DNA of 64,000 bases from Jiangella muralis (GCF_001270745.1 NZ_KQ434758.1:238279-302278); one strand, 5' to 3'. Shown: positions 34,496 through 43,430, counted from the stretch's first letter. Numbers and translations: made by a program. The notes: a model not told the origin generated them from the sequence alone.

Positions 34496-35254
34496 GTGAT
34501 CGACTTCCACACCCACACGCCGGCGTGGAACACCGTCAGTTGGCTGGGCGGCGCGACGTTCGGCGCGGACGAGTTCGTCGAGTTCATGGACGCGACCGGC
34601 ATCGACCGCGCCGTCGTCCTCAGCCACGACGGCCTGTTCAACCCGACGCCGCAGGCGAACGACGAGCTCGCGGCCTTCGTCCGCAAGCACCCGGACCGGC
34701 TGACCGGCTTCGGCACCGTCACCCCGCGCGACCCGAACGCCGTCGCCGAGACCGAGCGGATGTTCGGTGAGCTGGGGCTGAAGGGCATGAAGCTGCACCC
34801 GTGGCTGCAGGGGTTCAGCCTGCACGAGCCGGCGCTGGACCCGATCTGCGAGGTCGTCCAGGGCGCCGGCGGCGTGCTGCTCAGCCACGACGGCACCCCG
34901 CCGTACTCGACGCCGTCGCAGCTCGCGGCGCTGGCCCGGCGGCACCCGCGGCTGCCGGTGGTGCTCGGCCACGGCGGCCTGCACGACCTGTGGCGCGAGG
35001 CGCTGGCGATGATCCAGGAGACGCCGAACCTGTACCTGTGCATCTGCGGCACGCCGCCGTACGCCGCCCGGACCATCCTGGCCGAGGCGCCGCCGCACAA
35101 GGTGCTGTTCGGCACCGACGCCGGGCTGTCCGACAAGGCCAGCCAGGACTACGCGGTCGCGCGGGTGCGCGAGATCGACGGCTGGGGCATCACGCCGGAG
35201 CAGCGGCACGCGATGCTGGTCGAGAACCCCGCGCGGCTGCTGGACGCCGCATGA
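34496..35254 (+). CDS. Amidohydrolase family 2 protein (ACMSD/lactonase-like), copy 1
   Basis: 252 residues. MIDFHTHTP gives the HxH metal motif; later HDGTPPYSTP, VVLGHGGLHDLW and KVLFGTDAGLSD supply the remaining His and the catalytic Asp of a TIM-barrel amidohydrolase. All ligands are present, so it should be active as a hydrolase or decarboxylase; sugar lactonases of oxidative pathways are in this group. GTG 34496 follows GAGG by 6 bp. Second-best guess is a decarboxylase. Confidence 0.86.
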   Translation: MIDFHTHTPAWNTVSWLGGATFGADEFVEFMDATGIDRAVVLSHDGLFNPTPQANDELAAFVRKHPDRLTGFGTVTPRDPNAVAETERMFGELGLKGMKLHPWLQGFSLHEPALDPICEVVQGAGGVLLSHDGTPPYSTPSQLAALARRHPRLPVVLGHGGLHDLWREALAMIQETPNLYLCICGTPPYAARTILAEAPPHKVLFGTDAGLSDKASQDYAVARVREIDGWGITPEQRHAMLVENPARLLDAA

Positions 35255-36354
35255 GCGTCACCGTCGCGGCCGTCCAGACCGCCGCCGTCAGCCTGCCCGC
35301 GCATCCGGACCTGGTGGTCCACGGCGCCCGCGGCGCGCACGACCGCTCCGACTTCCTGCTGGTCAAGGTCGTCACGAGCGACGGCGTCGAGGGCTTCGGC
35401 GAGGTCAGCGCCACCCCGATCTGGAGCGGCGAGGACGGCGTCAGCGCGCGGCACTTCATCACGACGATCCTCGCGCCGGCGCTGGTGGGCCGGCCGCTGA
35501 CGCCGGTCGGCGGGCTCGAGCAGCTGATGGACGTCGTGCTGGCCGGCAACCCGTTCACCAAGGCCGGTGTGTCGATCGCGCTGTGGGACGCGTGGGCGCG
35601 CACGCTCGGCGTCCCGCTGGCGGTCGCGCTGGGCGGGCCGTACCGGACGGAGGTGCCGGTCAAGCTGTCGCTGTCCGGCGACGGCGAGAAGCTGGAGCGG
35701 GCGCACGCGGCCGCCGTCGCCGCCGGGTTCGGGGCGTTCAAGGTCAAGGTCGGGCTGGGCGTCGACGGCGACGTCGAGCGGTTCGCGCACGCGCGGTCCC
35801 TGGTGGGCGACAAGGCGTTCCTCGGCATGGACGCGAACGGCGGCTGGTCCCGCTCCGGCGCGGCCCGGGCGATCCGCGCGCTGACGCCGTACGCACCCGC
35901 GTTCACGGAGCAGCCGGTGCGCCCCGACGACCTCGCGGGGATGCGGTCGCTCCGCGACCTCGGGCTGCCGGTGGTCGCGGACGAGTCGGTGTTCGGCGCC
36001 GCCGATCTCACCCGGGTGATCGACGCGGGCGCGGCGGACGTCGTCAGCCTGTACGTCGGCAAGAGCGGCGGCCCGGGCCGGGCGGTCGCGATGGCCGGGC
36101 TGGCCGACGCGGCCGGACTGGACGTGCTGATCGGGTCGAACGGCGAGCTGGGCCTCGGCGCGGCCGCGCAACTGCACGTCGCCGCCGCGCTGCCCCGGCT
36201 GTCGGCGATCCCGTCGGACATCATCGGCGCCCACTACTACGCCGAGGACATCCTGGCCGAGCCGCTGGCCGGCGACGGCGCCGTCGTGCGGCTCGGGACC
36301 GCGCCCGGCCTCGGCGTCACCCTCCGAGACGACCTGCTGCGGGAGTTCCGATGA
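35251..36354 (+). CDS. Enolase-superfamily enzyme (mandelate racemase / acid-sugar dehydratase type)
   Basis: 367 residues. The capping domain (1-130) is followed by a barrel with catalytic Lys in GAFKVKVG, metal ligands in GMDANGG, FTEQPV and VADESVF, and a late Lys in LYVGKSGG. This K-x-K plus second Lys layout is the muconate-lactonising/epimerase pattern as much as the acid-sugar dehydratase one, so either isomerisation or dehydration is possible. ATG overlaps the upstream stop by 4 bp. In the proposed pathway it handles the sugar acid made by dehydrogenase and lactonase. Confidence 0.87.
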   Translation: MSVTVAAVQTAAVSLPAHPDLVVHGARGAHDRSDFLLVKVVTSDGVEGFGEVSATPIWSGEDGVSARHFITTILAPALVGRPLTPVGGLEQLMDVVLAGNPFTKAGVSIALWDAWARTLGVPLAVALGGPYRTEVPVKLSLSGDGEKLERAHAAAVAAGFGAFKVKVGLGVDGDVERFAHARSLVGDKAFLGMDANGGWSRSGAARAIRALTPYAPAFTEQPVRPDDLAGMRSLRDLGLPVVADESVFGAADLTRVIDAGAADVVSLYVGKSGGPGRAVAMAGLADAAGLDVLIGSNGELGLGAAAQLHVAAALPRLSAIPSDIIGAHYYAEDILAEPLAGDGAVVRLGTAPGLGVTLRDDLLREFR

Positions 36355-37232
36355 TCGTCGACGTGCACGCGCACACGCCCACGCACCGCGACGCCGTCCC
36401 CGACGACGAGCGGCGGGTCTACGAGGGCTGGCGCACCGACCGGCCGGTCACGACGACGAACTCGTGGGCCGACTACGACGAGGCGATGGCCGACGCCGAC
36501 GTCTCGATCGTCTTCAACATCGCCGTCGACGACCCCGAGGCGGCCACCGGGCTGCCGTACCGGCCGGAGGACACCAACACTTCCACCGCGGCGTTCGTCG
36601 CCGCCGACCCGGCCCGGCGCATCGGCTTCATGTCCGTCGACCCGACCCGCGCGGACGCCGTCGAGGAGGCCGAACGCTGCCGCGAGCTGGGCCTCGTCGG
36701 CGTCAAGCTCGGCCCGAACTACCAGGACTTCGACCCGCTCTCGCCGCGCGCCACCGCGTTCTACGGCTACTGCCAGCGCGAAGGGCTGCCGATCGTGTTC
36801 CACCAGGGCGCCTCCCCCATCCGGCACGCGCCGCTGCGGTACACGTACCCGCTGGTCACGGACGAGATCGCGCTCGCCTTCCCGGAGCTGCGCATCGTCA
36901 TGGCGCACATGGGTCACCCGTGGGGCAAGGAGACGGTGGTGACGATCCGCAAGCACCCGCACGTGTACGCCGACGTCTCGTCCATCTACCTGCGCCCATG
37001 GGTCTGCTACGAGTCGCTGCTGGCCGCGGTCGAGTGGGGTGCGGCGCACAAGCTGCTGCTCGGCTCGGACTTCCCGATCGCGAACACCGGCGAGGCGATG
37101 GCCGGGCTGCGCCGGGTCAACGCGATCACCGAGGGCACCGCGCTGCCGCGCGTCCCGGACGAGGTGGTCGAGCAGATCATCCACGCCGACGCGCTGGGCG
37201 CGCTGGGCCTGTCCATCAAGGAGACCTCGTGA
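36351..37232 (+). CDS. Amidohydrolase family 2 protein, copy 2
   Basis: 293 residues. MIVDVHAHTPTH carries HxH; FHQGASP, MAHMGHPWGKE and LLGSDFPIANTG supply the later ligands, so the metal site is complete. It is longer than copy 1, with an extra N-terminal loop (DDERRVYEGWRTDRPVTT). ATG overlaps the enolase stop by 4 bp. A lactonase or decarboxylase acting on a ring compound is likely; paralogue divergence suggests a different step from copy 1. Confidence 0.86.
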   Translation: MIVDVHAHTPTHRDAVPDDERRVYEGWRTDRPVTTTNSWADYDEAMADADVSIVFNIAVDDPEAATGLPYRPEDTNTSTAAFVAADPARRIGFMSVDPTRADAVEEAERCRELGLVGVKLGPNYQDFDPLSPRATAFYGYCQREGLPIVFHQGASPIRHAPLRYTYPLVTDEIALAFPELRIVMAHMGHPWGKETVVTIRKHPHVYADVSSIYLRPWVCYESLLAAVEWGAAHKLLLGSDFPIANTGEAMAGLRRVNAITEGTALPRVPDEVVEQIIHADALGALGLSIKETS

Positions 37233-37960
37233 TCATCGACGCGCACGTGCGCATCGGGCCCGGCCGGTCCGCCGCACTCGACGTCGCCGGACTGACCGCG
37301 ACGATGGACCGGCTCGGCGTCGACCGCGCGCTGGTCGCGCCCGGCGAGTACGCCACCGCCTGGGACAACCGCGCCGGCAACGACCTCACGACGACGGCGG
37401 CCGCGGCCTCCGGCGGGCGGCTGGTCGCGTACGCCGTCGCCAACCCGTGGGCCGGCGCCGACGCCGTCGCCGAGCTGGCCCGGGCTCGCGACCTCGGCGC
37501 CCGCGCGCTCTCCGTCGACCCCGCCCTGCAGGGCTTCGACCTGCTCGACGGCCTGGTGGACCCGCTGCTGGCATTCGCCCAGGAGTCCGGCTGGCTGGTC
37601 TACGTGCGGACGGGGACGCCGCCGCACGCGGTGCCGCTGCCGCTGGCGTCGCTGGCCAGGCGCTGGCCGGAGCTGTCGTTCGTCATGGGCCGCAGCGGCG
37701 CGACCGACTTCTGGATCGACGCCGCTCCGGCGCTGCGGCATGCGCCGAACCTGTACGGCGACACCTGCTACGCGCCGTGGGACACCGTCCTGTCGGAGTT
37801 CGCCCGCGACCCGGAGATCGGCGCCGGCCGGCTGGTGTTCTCGACCGACGCGCCCTACACGGCGCCGGAGGCGGAACTGGCCCGGATCACCGGCTGGCCG
37901 ATCCCGGACGACGACCGCGTGGCCGTGCTCGGCGGCACCCTGGCTCGCCTGCTCGGCTGA
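37229..37960 (+). CDS. Amidohydrolase family 2 protein, copy 3, metal site degraded
   Basis: 243 residues, clearly related to the two upstream genes (MIIDAHVRIGPG, LVFSTDAPYTAP), but HxH is HxR, the central HxG is MGRSGATDF and the first late His is replaced (VRTGTPPH). Only the final Asp and a few neighbours remain. It probably binds no metal and may be a pseudo-enzyme partner or regulator of the complete copies. GTG 37229 overlaps the upstream stop by 4 bp; the frame is intact. Last gene of the operator-B unit. Confidence 0.8.
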   Translation: MIIDAHVRIGPGRSAALDVAGLTATMDRLGVDRALVAPGEYATAWDNRAGNDLTTTAAAASGGRLVAYAVANPWAGADAVAELARARDLGARALSVDPALQGFDLLDGLVDPLLAFAQESGWLVYVRTGTPPHAVPLPLASLARRWPELSFVMGRSGATDFWIDAAPALRHAPNLYGDTCYAPWDTVLSEFARDPEIGAGRLVFSTDAPYTAPEAELARITGWPIPDDDRVAVLGGTLARLLG

Positions 37961-38011
37961 GCTCTCGACAGCACACCCTGCGTCATCTATTCTCTATATT
38001 CAGAAGATGAC

Positions 38012-38025
38012 TTCGAAATACCGAA
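38012..38025. promoter_or_regulatory. IclR-type operator C (aldolase gene)
   Basis: TTCGAAATACCGAA, 20 bp before the ATG, directly preceded by TATTCAGAAGATGAC. That preceding block is nearly identical in the operator-A region read on the minus strand. Confidence 0.72.
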
Positions 38026-38044
38026 ATTAACCCGAGGGAGTGGC

Positions 38045-39013
38045 ATGGTACTGGACACTCGGCCGACACCGGACGGAGGCCCGGCGACCGGCGACGCGGC
38101 GCAGCTGGTGCGTGGCGTCTCGCCGGTGCTGGAGGTGCCGTTCCACGCCGACGGAGCGGTCGACGTGGCCGGCTTCGGCCGGGTCGTCGACTACGTGCTG
38201 GGCACCGGCGTCAGCAGCGTGATGTTCCCGGGCTTCGCCTCGGAGTATCACAAGCTCTCCGAGGCCGAGCGGGCCGAGCTGACGGACGTGCTGCTGTCGC
38301 GCACCCGCGACCGCGCCGACGTCGCGGCGATCGTCGCCGTGCAGGACCACGCGACCCGGCTGGCCGCGCAGCGCGCGCGGTCCGCCGTCGACGCGGGTGC
38401 GGACCTCATCAACCTGCTCCCGCCGCACTACCTGTCGCCGTCGCGGCGGGCGATCCAGCAGCACGTCGGCGCCGTCCTGGCCGCCGTCGCGCCGACCCCG
38501 GTGGTGCTGCAGTACGCGCCGTCGGAGACCGGCACCAGCCTCGACGCGGCGACCCTGCGCGAGCTGGCCGGCGAGCACCCGAACCTGCGGCTGGTCAAGG
38601 TCGAGTCGAGCCCGCCCGGCCGGCTCATCGCCGAGCTGGCCGCCGCTGAGCCGCCGCTGCCGTCGGTCGAGGGTTACGCCGGAGTGCAACTGCCCGACGC
38701 GTTCCGGCGCGGCGCCGTCGGCACCCAGCCGGGCTGCTCGTTCACCGAGCTCTACGTGGAGATCTGGCGCCGCTTCGAGGCCGGCGACCACGCGGGCGGC
38801 GACGAACTGCACCGCCGGCTGCTGCCCTACATCTCGTACTGGATGCTCGACACCGAGCTGATCATCGCGGCCGAGAAGCTCGTCTCGGCGCGCCGCGGGT
38901 TGTTCGCCGACCCGTACTGCCGCGAGCCGGCCCACCGGCTCGATGCCGAGGAGATCCGCATGGTCGACCGGTTCCTCGCCGAGTTCGACACCATGCTTCC
39001 CCATCTCGGCTGA
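38045..39013 (+). CDS. DHDPS/NAL-family aldolase or dehydratase
   Basis: 322 residues, (beta/alpha)8 class I aldolase type. The Schiff-base Lys is in LRLVKVESSP and the catalytic Tyr in VVLQYAPSE; the pyruvate-binding motif before the barrel centre is SSVMFPGFASEYHKL, which departs from the canonical GTTGE loop. The C-terminal helical part is longer than in DapA. Such enzymes split or dehydrate 2-keto-3-deoxy sugar acids or sialic acid. Its own operator and GAGGGAG ribosome site make it a separate unit. Inferred final step to pyruvate plus an aldehyde. Confidence 0.86.
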   Translation: MVLDTRPTPDGGPATGDAAQLVRGVSPVLEVPFHADGAVDVAGFGRVVDYVLGTGVSSVMFPGFASEYHKLSEAERAELTDVLLSRTRDRADVAAIVAVQDHATRLAAQRARSAVDAGADLINLLPPHYLSPSRRAIQQHVGAVLAAVAPTPVVLQYAPSETGTSLDAATLRELAGEHPNLRLVKVESSPPGRLIAELAAAEPPLPSVEGYAGVQLPDAFRRGAVGTQPGCSFTELYVEIWRRFEAGDHAGGDELHRRLLPYISYWMLDTELIIAAEKLVSARRGLFADPYCREPAHRLDAEEIRMVDRFLAEFDTMLPHLG

Positions 39014-39046
39014 CCGGAGTACATTCTCCGAATTGACGCAACTATC

Positions 39047-39060
39047 TTCGAAATATTGGA
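39047..39060. promoter_or_regulatory. IclR-type operator D (ABC importer operon)
   Basis: TTCGAAATATTGGA, 23 bp before the binding-protein ATG and preceded by ACTATC. It is the least perfect of the four sites (right half TTGGAA instead of CGAA) but sits in the same context. Confidence 0.6.
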
Positions 39061-39082
39061 ATTACCCACGGAAGGCAGGCAC

Positions 39083-40426
39083 ATGAAGACGATACGATTC
39101 GTCGCCCCGCTCGCCGCCGGGTGCCTTGCGCTCGCCGCGTGCAGTGGTGGCGGCGACGACGACACCGCGAACACCGGCCCCGAGGCGGGGAACTGGCACG
39201 AGGAGATCGAAGGTTCCCCGCTGGAGGTCGGCGTGCTCTCGGCCGAGGGCACGCCGGGCCTGGCGATCCTGCAGGAGCTGGCCGACGGCCTGGAGGCCGA
39301 CTACGACGGCACCGACGTCACCCTGACGTTCGCCAACACCGACGCACGTCCCGGCATCGAGCAGCGCTGGCGCGCCGGCGACCCGCTCGACGTCGACTAC
39401 GGCATGTTCGACGGCACCAACCCGTCGCTGACGGTGTGGGCCGACGACGGCGCGCTGCTCGACATGACCCCGTACCTGGAGCAGAACGACCCCGAGACCG
39501 GCGCGCCGTGGCTGGACCGCTTCAGCCCGGCCGTCCGGAAGTTCATGGAGAACCCGTCCGACGGCGGCATCTACGGCATCCCGTCCGAGCTGTCGCTGCA
39601 CGTGCTGTTCTACAACGCCGGTCTCTTCACCGACCTGGGCATCGAGCCGCCGAGCACCTGGGACGACCTGCTCGCCGCGAACACGGCGCTGAAGGCCGCC
39701 GGCGTCGACCCGATCGCCGTCACCGGGCTGATCGAGCCGTACATGGGCATGTGGAGCGACCACCTGTGGCTGCGTACCGTCGGCTACGACGCCGCCCGCG
39801 CGGTGCTCACCGGCGGCGAGGGGCACATCACCGAGGACCCCGGCTTCCTCGAGGGCCTGGAGATGCTGCAGCAACTGCGCGACGACGGCGCGTTCCTCAC
39901 CGGCTTCGAAGGCACCGACTTCACCGCCAGCCAGGCGCAGTTCTTCCAGGGCGACGCCGGCATGATCCTCATGGGCACCTGGCTGGTCAGCGAGATGGCC
40001 GACGTCATTCCCCCGGACTTCCAGCTGGGCGTCGTCCCGTTCCCGACGGTCGAGGGCGGCGCGGGCGACCAGGGCGCCGTCATGGCGGCGCTGCAGGAGA
40101 TCTCCATCGCCGCGGAGAGCGAGAACATCCCGCTGGCGCTGGAGTGGTCCCGCCGGCTGACCAGCGTCGAGACGCAGACCCGGCGCGCGGAGGAGATCGG
40201 TGAGGTGTCCGCCGTCGTCGACGTGCCCAGCCCGCCCGGCATCCCCGGCATCGACCAGGTCATCGCGGACGCCGAGTCGCTGGAGCCGCGCGACTACGGC
40301 ATCCTGCAGAGCCCTGCCAACGAGGTGGTCTACCCGGAGATCGCCCGGCTGCTCTTCGGCGAGCAGGACGCCCAGCAGACGCTGGAGCGGCTCGACGAGG
40401 GTCTGCGCCGGGTGCACGGCAACTAG
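39083..40426 (+). CDS. ABC transporter sugar-binding lipoprotein
   Basis: 447 residues. Lipobox LALAAC after a basic n-region, then a Gly/Asp linker; family 1 solute-binding fold (YGIPSELSLHVLFYNAGLFT, AQFFQGDAGMILMGTWLVSE). ATG 39083 with GGAAGG upstream. First gene of the importer operon behind operator D. It presumably captures the sugar released by the secreted glycosidase. No ATPase gene follows, as usual for CUT1 systems. Confidence 0.92.
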   Translation: MKTIRFVAPLAAGCLALAACSGGGDDDTANTGPEAGNWHEEIEGSPLEVGVLSAEGTPGLAILQELADGLEADYDGTDVTLTFANTDARPGIEQRWRAGDPLDVDYGMFDGTNPSLTVWADDGALLDMTPYLEQNDPETGAPWLDRFSPAVRKFMENPSDGGIYGIPSELSLHVLFYNAGLFTDLGIEPPSTWDDLLAANTALKAAGVDPIAVTGLIEPYMGMWSDHLWLRTVGYDAARAVLTGGEGHITEDPGFLEGLEMLQQLRDDGAFLTGFEGTDFTASQAQFFQGDAGMILMGTWLVSEMADVIPPDFQLGVVPFPTVEGGAGDQGAVMAALQEISIAAESENIPLALEWSRRLTSVETQTRRAEEIGEVSAVVDVPSPPGIPGIDQVIADAESLEPRDYGILQSPANEVVYPEIARLLFGEQDAQQTLERLDEGLRRVHGN

Positions 40427-40459
40427 GATCACGCGGGCGGCAGGACGAGAGGAGTCACG

Positions 40460-41338
40460 ATGCACCGAGCCGCACAACGTCGCATCATCATCCCGTTCCT
40501 GCTGCCCGCGCTCCTGCTGCTGGGGGTGTTCTTCCTCTACCCGCTGGTCCGCACGGTCGACATCTCGTTCACCGAATGGACCCGCACGGGGAGCTCCAGC
40601 TACGTCGGCATCGAGAACTACACGCGGCTGTTCGACGACCCCGGCTACCTGAACGCGCTGAAAAACGCGTTCCTGTTCACGCTGGTCGGCGGCTGCATGC
40701 TGTTCCCGGTGGCGATCGCCATCGCGTGGTCGCTGAACCAGCGCATCCACGGGGAGAAGTTCTTCCGGTTCGTGGTGTTCGCGCCGGTGGTGCTGAGCGC
40801 GGCCGTCGTCGCGCTGATGTGGAAGTTCATCTACCACCCGACGCTCGGGCTGATCAACCCGGCGCTGGAGGGACTCGGCCTCGGCGCGCTGGCCCGCACC
40901 TGGCTCGGCGACGCGTCGACGGCGCTGCCGGCGGTCGCGTTCGTCACCGTCTGGCACGGCATCGGCATCTGGGTGGTGCTGCTGTCGGCCGGGTTCGAGC
41001 GGCTGCCGGCCGACGTGCTGGAGGCCGGGCGCATCGACGGCGCCGGCGAGTGGCGGCTGTTCCGCAGCGTCATGCTGCCGATGCTGCGCGACCTGTTCCG
41101 CATCCTGGTCGTGCTGTGGATCGTGCAGACGATGCAGGCGTTCGCGTTCGTGTTCATCATGACCAACGGCGGGCCGTACGGGTCGACCGACATCGTCGGG
41201 ACGCTGATGTACAGGGTCGCGTTCGAGCGCTACGAGTTCGGCTACGCCGCCGCCATGGGCGTCGCCCTCATCGTGATCATGCTGGTCGTGACCCAGATCG
41301 TGAACAAGGTGATGAAGCGCGATGAGCTCCAGTACTGA
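40460..41338 (+). CDS. ABC sugar transporter permease (MalF type)
   Basis: 292 residues. Membrane segments begin IIIPFLLPALLLLGVFFLYP; the EAA loop is VLEAGRIDGAGEWRLFRSVM with the central Gly kept. It ends MKRDELQY and overlaps the partner permease by 17 bp. Six predicted membrane spans. Pairs with the next gene to form the channel of the IclR-controlled importer. Confidence 0.93.
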   Translation: MHRAAQRRIIIPFLLPALLLLGVFFLYPLVRTVDISFTEWTRTGSSSYVGIENYTRLFDDPGYLNALKNAFLFTLVGGCMLFPVAIAIAWSLNQRIHGEKFFRFVVFAPVVLSAAVVALMWKFIYHPTLGLINPALEGLGLGALARTWLGDASTALPAVAFVTVWHGIGIWVVLLSAGFERLPADVLEAGRIDGAGEWRLFRSVMLPMLRDLFRILVVLWIVQTMQAFAFVFIMTNGGPYGSTDIVGTLMYRVAFERYEFGYAAAMGVALIVIMLVVTQIVNKVMKRDELQY

Positions 41339-42254
41339 CGTCCGCCCGGCGCCGCCCGCGGGCCCGCCCCCGCCGTCGTCGCGTCGTCGCCGCGGGAGCC
41401 GCCGCTCCGGCAGCGACCGCGCGCCGTTCCGCCGGTTCCACCTGATCATCTACCTGCTGCTCGGCGCGTTCGTGTTCTCGACGGCGGGCGCGTTCGCCTG
41501 GGTCTTCAACGTGTCGATGAAGACCAACAGCGAGTTCATCGGCACCCGCCCGTGGACGATCGCCGAGGACTGGCGCTGGCAGAACTACAGCGACGCGTGG
41601 TCCAGCGCCAACGTCGGCTCGTTCTTCGCCAACAGCGTCATCGTCAGCGTGTCGGCGACGGTGCTTGGCGTGGTGCTCGCGGCGTTCGCCGCCTACCCGC
41701 TGGCCCGCATCCCGTTCCGCGGCAGCGGGGCGGTGCTCAGCGTGTTCCTGCTCGGACTGATGGTGCCGTGGATGGTCACGTTCATCCCGCTGTACATGAC
41801 GATGCAGGACCTCGGGCTGCTGGACAGCCGGCTCGGGCTGGCGCTGGTGTACGCGACGTACAACCTGCCGTTCAACGTGTTCGTGCTGGTCGGGTTCATG
41901 AAGACGCTGCCGGGCGAGCTGGAGGAGGCCGCGGCCGTCGACGGCGCCGGCCCGGTGCGGACGTTCCTGCGGGTGATCGTGCCGCTGATGGGGCCCGGGC
42001 TGGCGTCGGTGTCGATCATCAGCTTCCTGCAGAACTGGAACGAGTTCTTCTACGCGCTGGTGCTGATCCACTCGCCGGACCGCATGACGCTGCCGCTCGG
42101 CCTGTTCCAGCTCGGCCAGGCCGCCGACTACGGCACCAACTGGGTGACGCTGTTCGCCGGCATGATGATCACGGTGGTGCCGGTGCTGCTGGTGTTCGCG
42201 CTGCTGCAGAACCAGGTGACGAAGGGGCTGACGGCGGGCGCGATCAAGGGCTGA
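41322..42254 (+). CDS. ABC sugar transporter permease (MalG type)
   Basis: 310 residues. A Pro/Ser/Arg-rich N-terminal tail of about 40 residues is longer than usual for MalG-type permeases. Membrane spans follow (LIIYLLLGAFVFSTAGAF onward); EAA loop ELEEAAAVDGAGPVRTFLRV; C-terminus KGLTAGAIKG. ATG 41322 lies inside the upstream gene's last codons. The stop overlaps the convergent alpha/beta hydrolase by 11 bp. Confidence 0.93.
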   Translation: MSSSTDVRPAPPAGPPPPSSRRRRGSRRSGSDRAPFRRFHLIIYLLLGAFVFSTAGAFAWVFNVSMKTNSEFIGTRPWTIAEDWRWQNYSDAWSSANVGSFFANSVIVSVSATVLGVVLAAFAAYPLARIPFRGSGAVLSVFLLGLMVPWMVTFIPLYMTMQDLGLLDSRLGLALVYATYNLPFNVFVLVGFMKTLPGELEEAAAVDGAGPVRTFLRVIVPLMGPGLASVSIISFLQNWNEFFYALVLIHSPDRMTLPLGLFQLGQAADYGTNWVTLFAGMMITVVPVLLVFALLQNQVTKGLTAGAIKG

Positions 42255-42987
42255 CGACCGTCTCCCGCACGATCTCGGCGACGGCGTCCGGGCGCTCCAG
42301 CGGGCTGAGGTGCCCGGCGCCGTCGACCACGTGCACCGTCACCCCGCCGAGGGCCGCGGCCATCGCGCCGGCCTCGTCGACGCCGGTGAGAGTGTCCTCG
42401 GCGCCGACGATGACGGTGCCCGGTGCCAGGCCGCGGGCGGCCGCCTCGCGCAGGGTGTCGAACGACGGCGGGCGCGCGGCCATCGCGCGCTGCGCCCAGG
42501 CGACACCGTCCGGCGGGGCGGCGTCCAGCCACGCCGTCACCCGCGCGACGACGTCCGGCCGGTCGCGCCGCGTCGTCTCGCCCAGCAGTGTGTCGAGCAT
42601 CGGCCGCAGCGCCCGGCTGCCGTGCCGCTCTACCGCGTCGGCCACGCGCAACCGGTTCGCCCTGGCCTCGTCGGTGTCCTCGCTCGCCTTGGTGTCGGCC
42701 AGGACGACCCCGGCGACGAGGTCCGGGTGGCGGCGCAGCAGCGCCATCGTCACGTACCCGCCCAGCGACAGCCCGCCGACGATCGCCCGCTCGACACCGG
42801 CCGCCGCCAGCCCGGCGGCGACGTCGTCGGCGTAGGTGTCCATGGATGGTTCGCCTGTTGGATCCGGGCCGCCGAAGCCGCGCAGCGCCGGACGGACCAG
42901 CGTCGTGCCGGGCAGCCGCTCGGCGAGGTCGTCGAAGACCGCCGGCGTGAGCGGGAACGCGTGGAGCAGGACGAGCGGCAGGCTCAT
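42244..42987 (-). CDS. Alpha/beta-fold hydrolase
   Basis: 247 residues. Oxyanion region LVLLHAFPLTPAVFDDLAE, nucleophile elbow GGLSLGGYV (Ser), acid in VGAEDTLTG (Asp) and His in VDGAGHLSPLERPD give a complete triad. It resembles the small hydrolases near 3-oxoadipate enol-lactonase and haloperoxidase-like groups, but the substrate is unknown. ATG 42987. It lies convergent to the importer operon and before the non-coding hairpin region, so it is probably an independent unit. Confidence 0.88.
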   Translation of the reverse strand: MSLPLVLLHAFPLTPAVFDDLAERLPGTTLVRPALRGFGGPDPTGEPSMDTYADDVAAGLAAAGVERAIVGGLSLGGYVTMALLRRHPDLVAGVVLADTKASEDTDEARANRLRVADAVERHGSRALRPMLDTLLGETTRRDRPDVVARVTAWLDAAPPDGVAWAQRAMAARPPSFDTLREAAARGLAPGTVIVGAEDTLTGVDEAGAMAAALGGVTVHVVDGAGHLSPLERPDAVAEIVRETVVSP

Positions 42988-43168
42988 GGCCCGACCCTAG
43001 CGGCGGCTCGCGTTCGCCGCTTTGCGGCAGGGGGACGGGGGAAGTGTGGCGACGGTCCGCCGGGGTGGGTCCTGGTCTGGGGTGACGTCGTGGTCTGTGG
43101 TCGCGCTTTATGGCGGGTTCGGGGCTGGTGGCGTGACTGGGGACCAGGACGTGACGGCAGACCTGGGG

Positions 43169-43250
43169 GTGAGGCGCGTCCTGGGGGTGAGGCGCGCTTT
43201 CGGGCTCGAAATGGGTGTTCGGCGCGCGTGAGACCCAGGACGCGCCTCAC
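43169..43250. repeat. Inverted repeat with internal direct repeat
   Basis: GTGAGGCGCGTCCTGGG (43169-43185) pairs perfectly with 43234-43250. CTGGGGGTGAGGCGCG occurs twice in tandem (about 43163 and 43181), so the left arm can pair in two registers. The loop is AT-richer (TTTCGGGCTCGAAATGGG). Confidence 0.7.
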
Positions 43251-43299
43251 ACCCAGGAAGCCCACGGCGCATCGGGCGCGGGCTGGGCCCAGACTCCCC

Positions 43300-43430
43300 C
43301 CGTCCCCCTGATAAGTGCCCGTTCTTGGCCGGGAGTGCGCGGGTCAAGCGGACACCCGTCGCGCGAAGCGCCCCATGGGTCCGCTTGAGGCGCGCGCACG
43401 CGGCTAAGAAAATGGGCGCCAGGGGGACGG
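43300..43430. repeat. 131-bp imperfect palindrome
   Basis: Outer arms CCGTCCCCCTG (43300-43310) and CAGGGGGACGG (43420-43430) are perfect complements. Inner arms TCAAGCGGAC (43344-43353) and GTCCGCTTGA (43379-43388) also pair, and between them CCCGTTCTTGGCCG pairs loosely with CGGCTAAGAAAATGGG. The centre is asymmetric. It resembles a decayed element or a large cruciform. Confidence 0.65.

Noticed and set aside
43022..43231. Possible 69-residue protein in the hairpin region
   Set aside because: Its sequence is built from the DNA repeats (repeated VRRVLGV-type segments), without ribosome site or neighbours supporting it.
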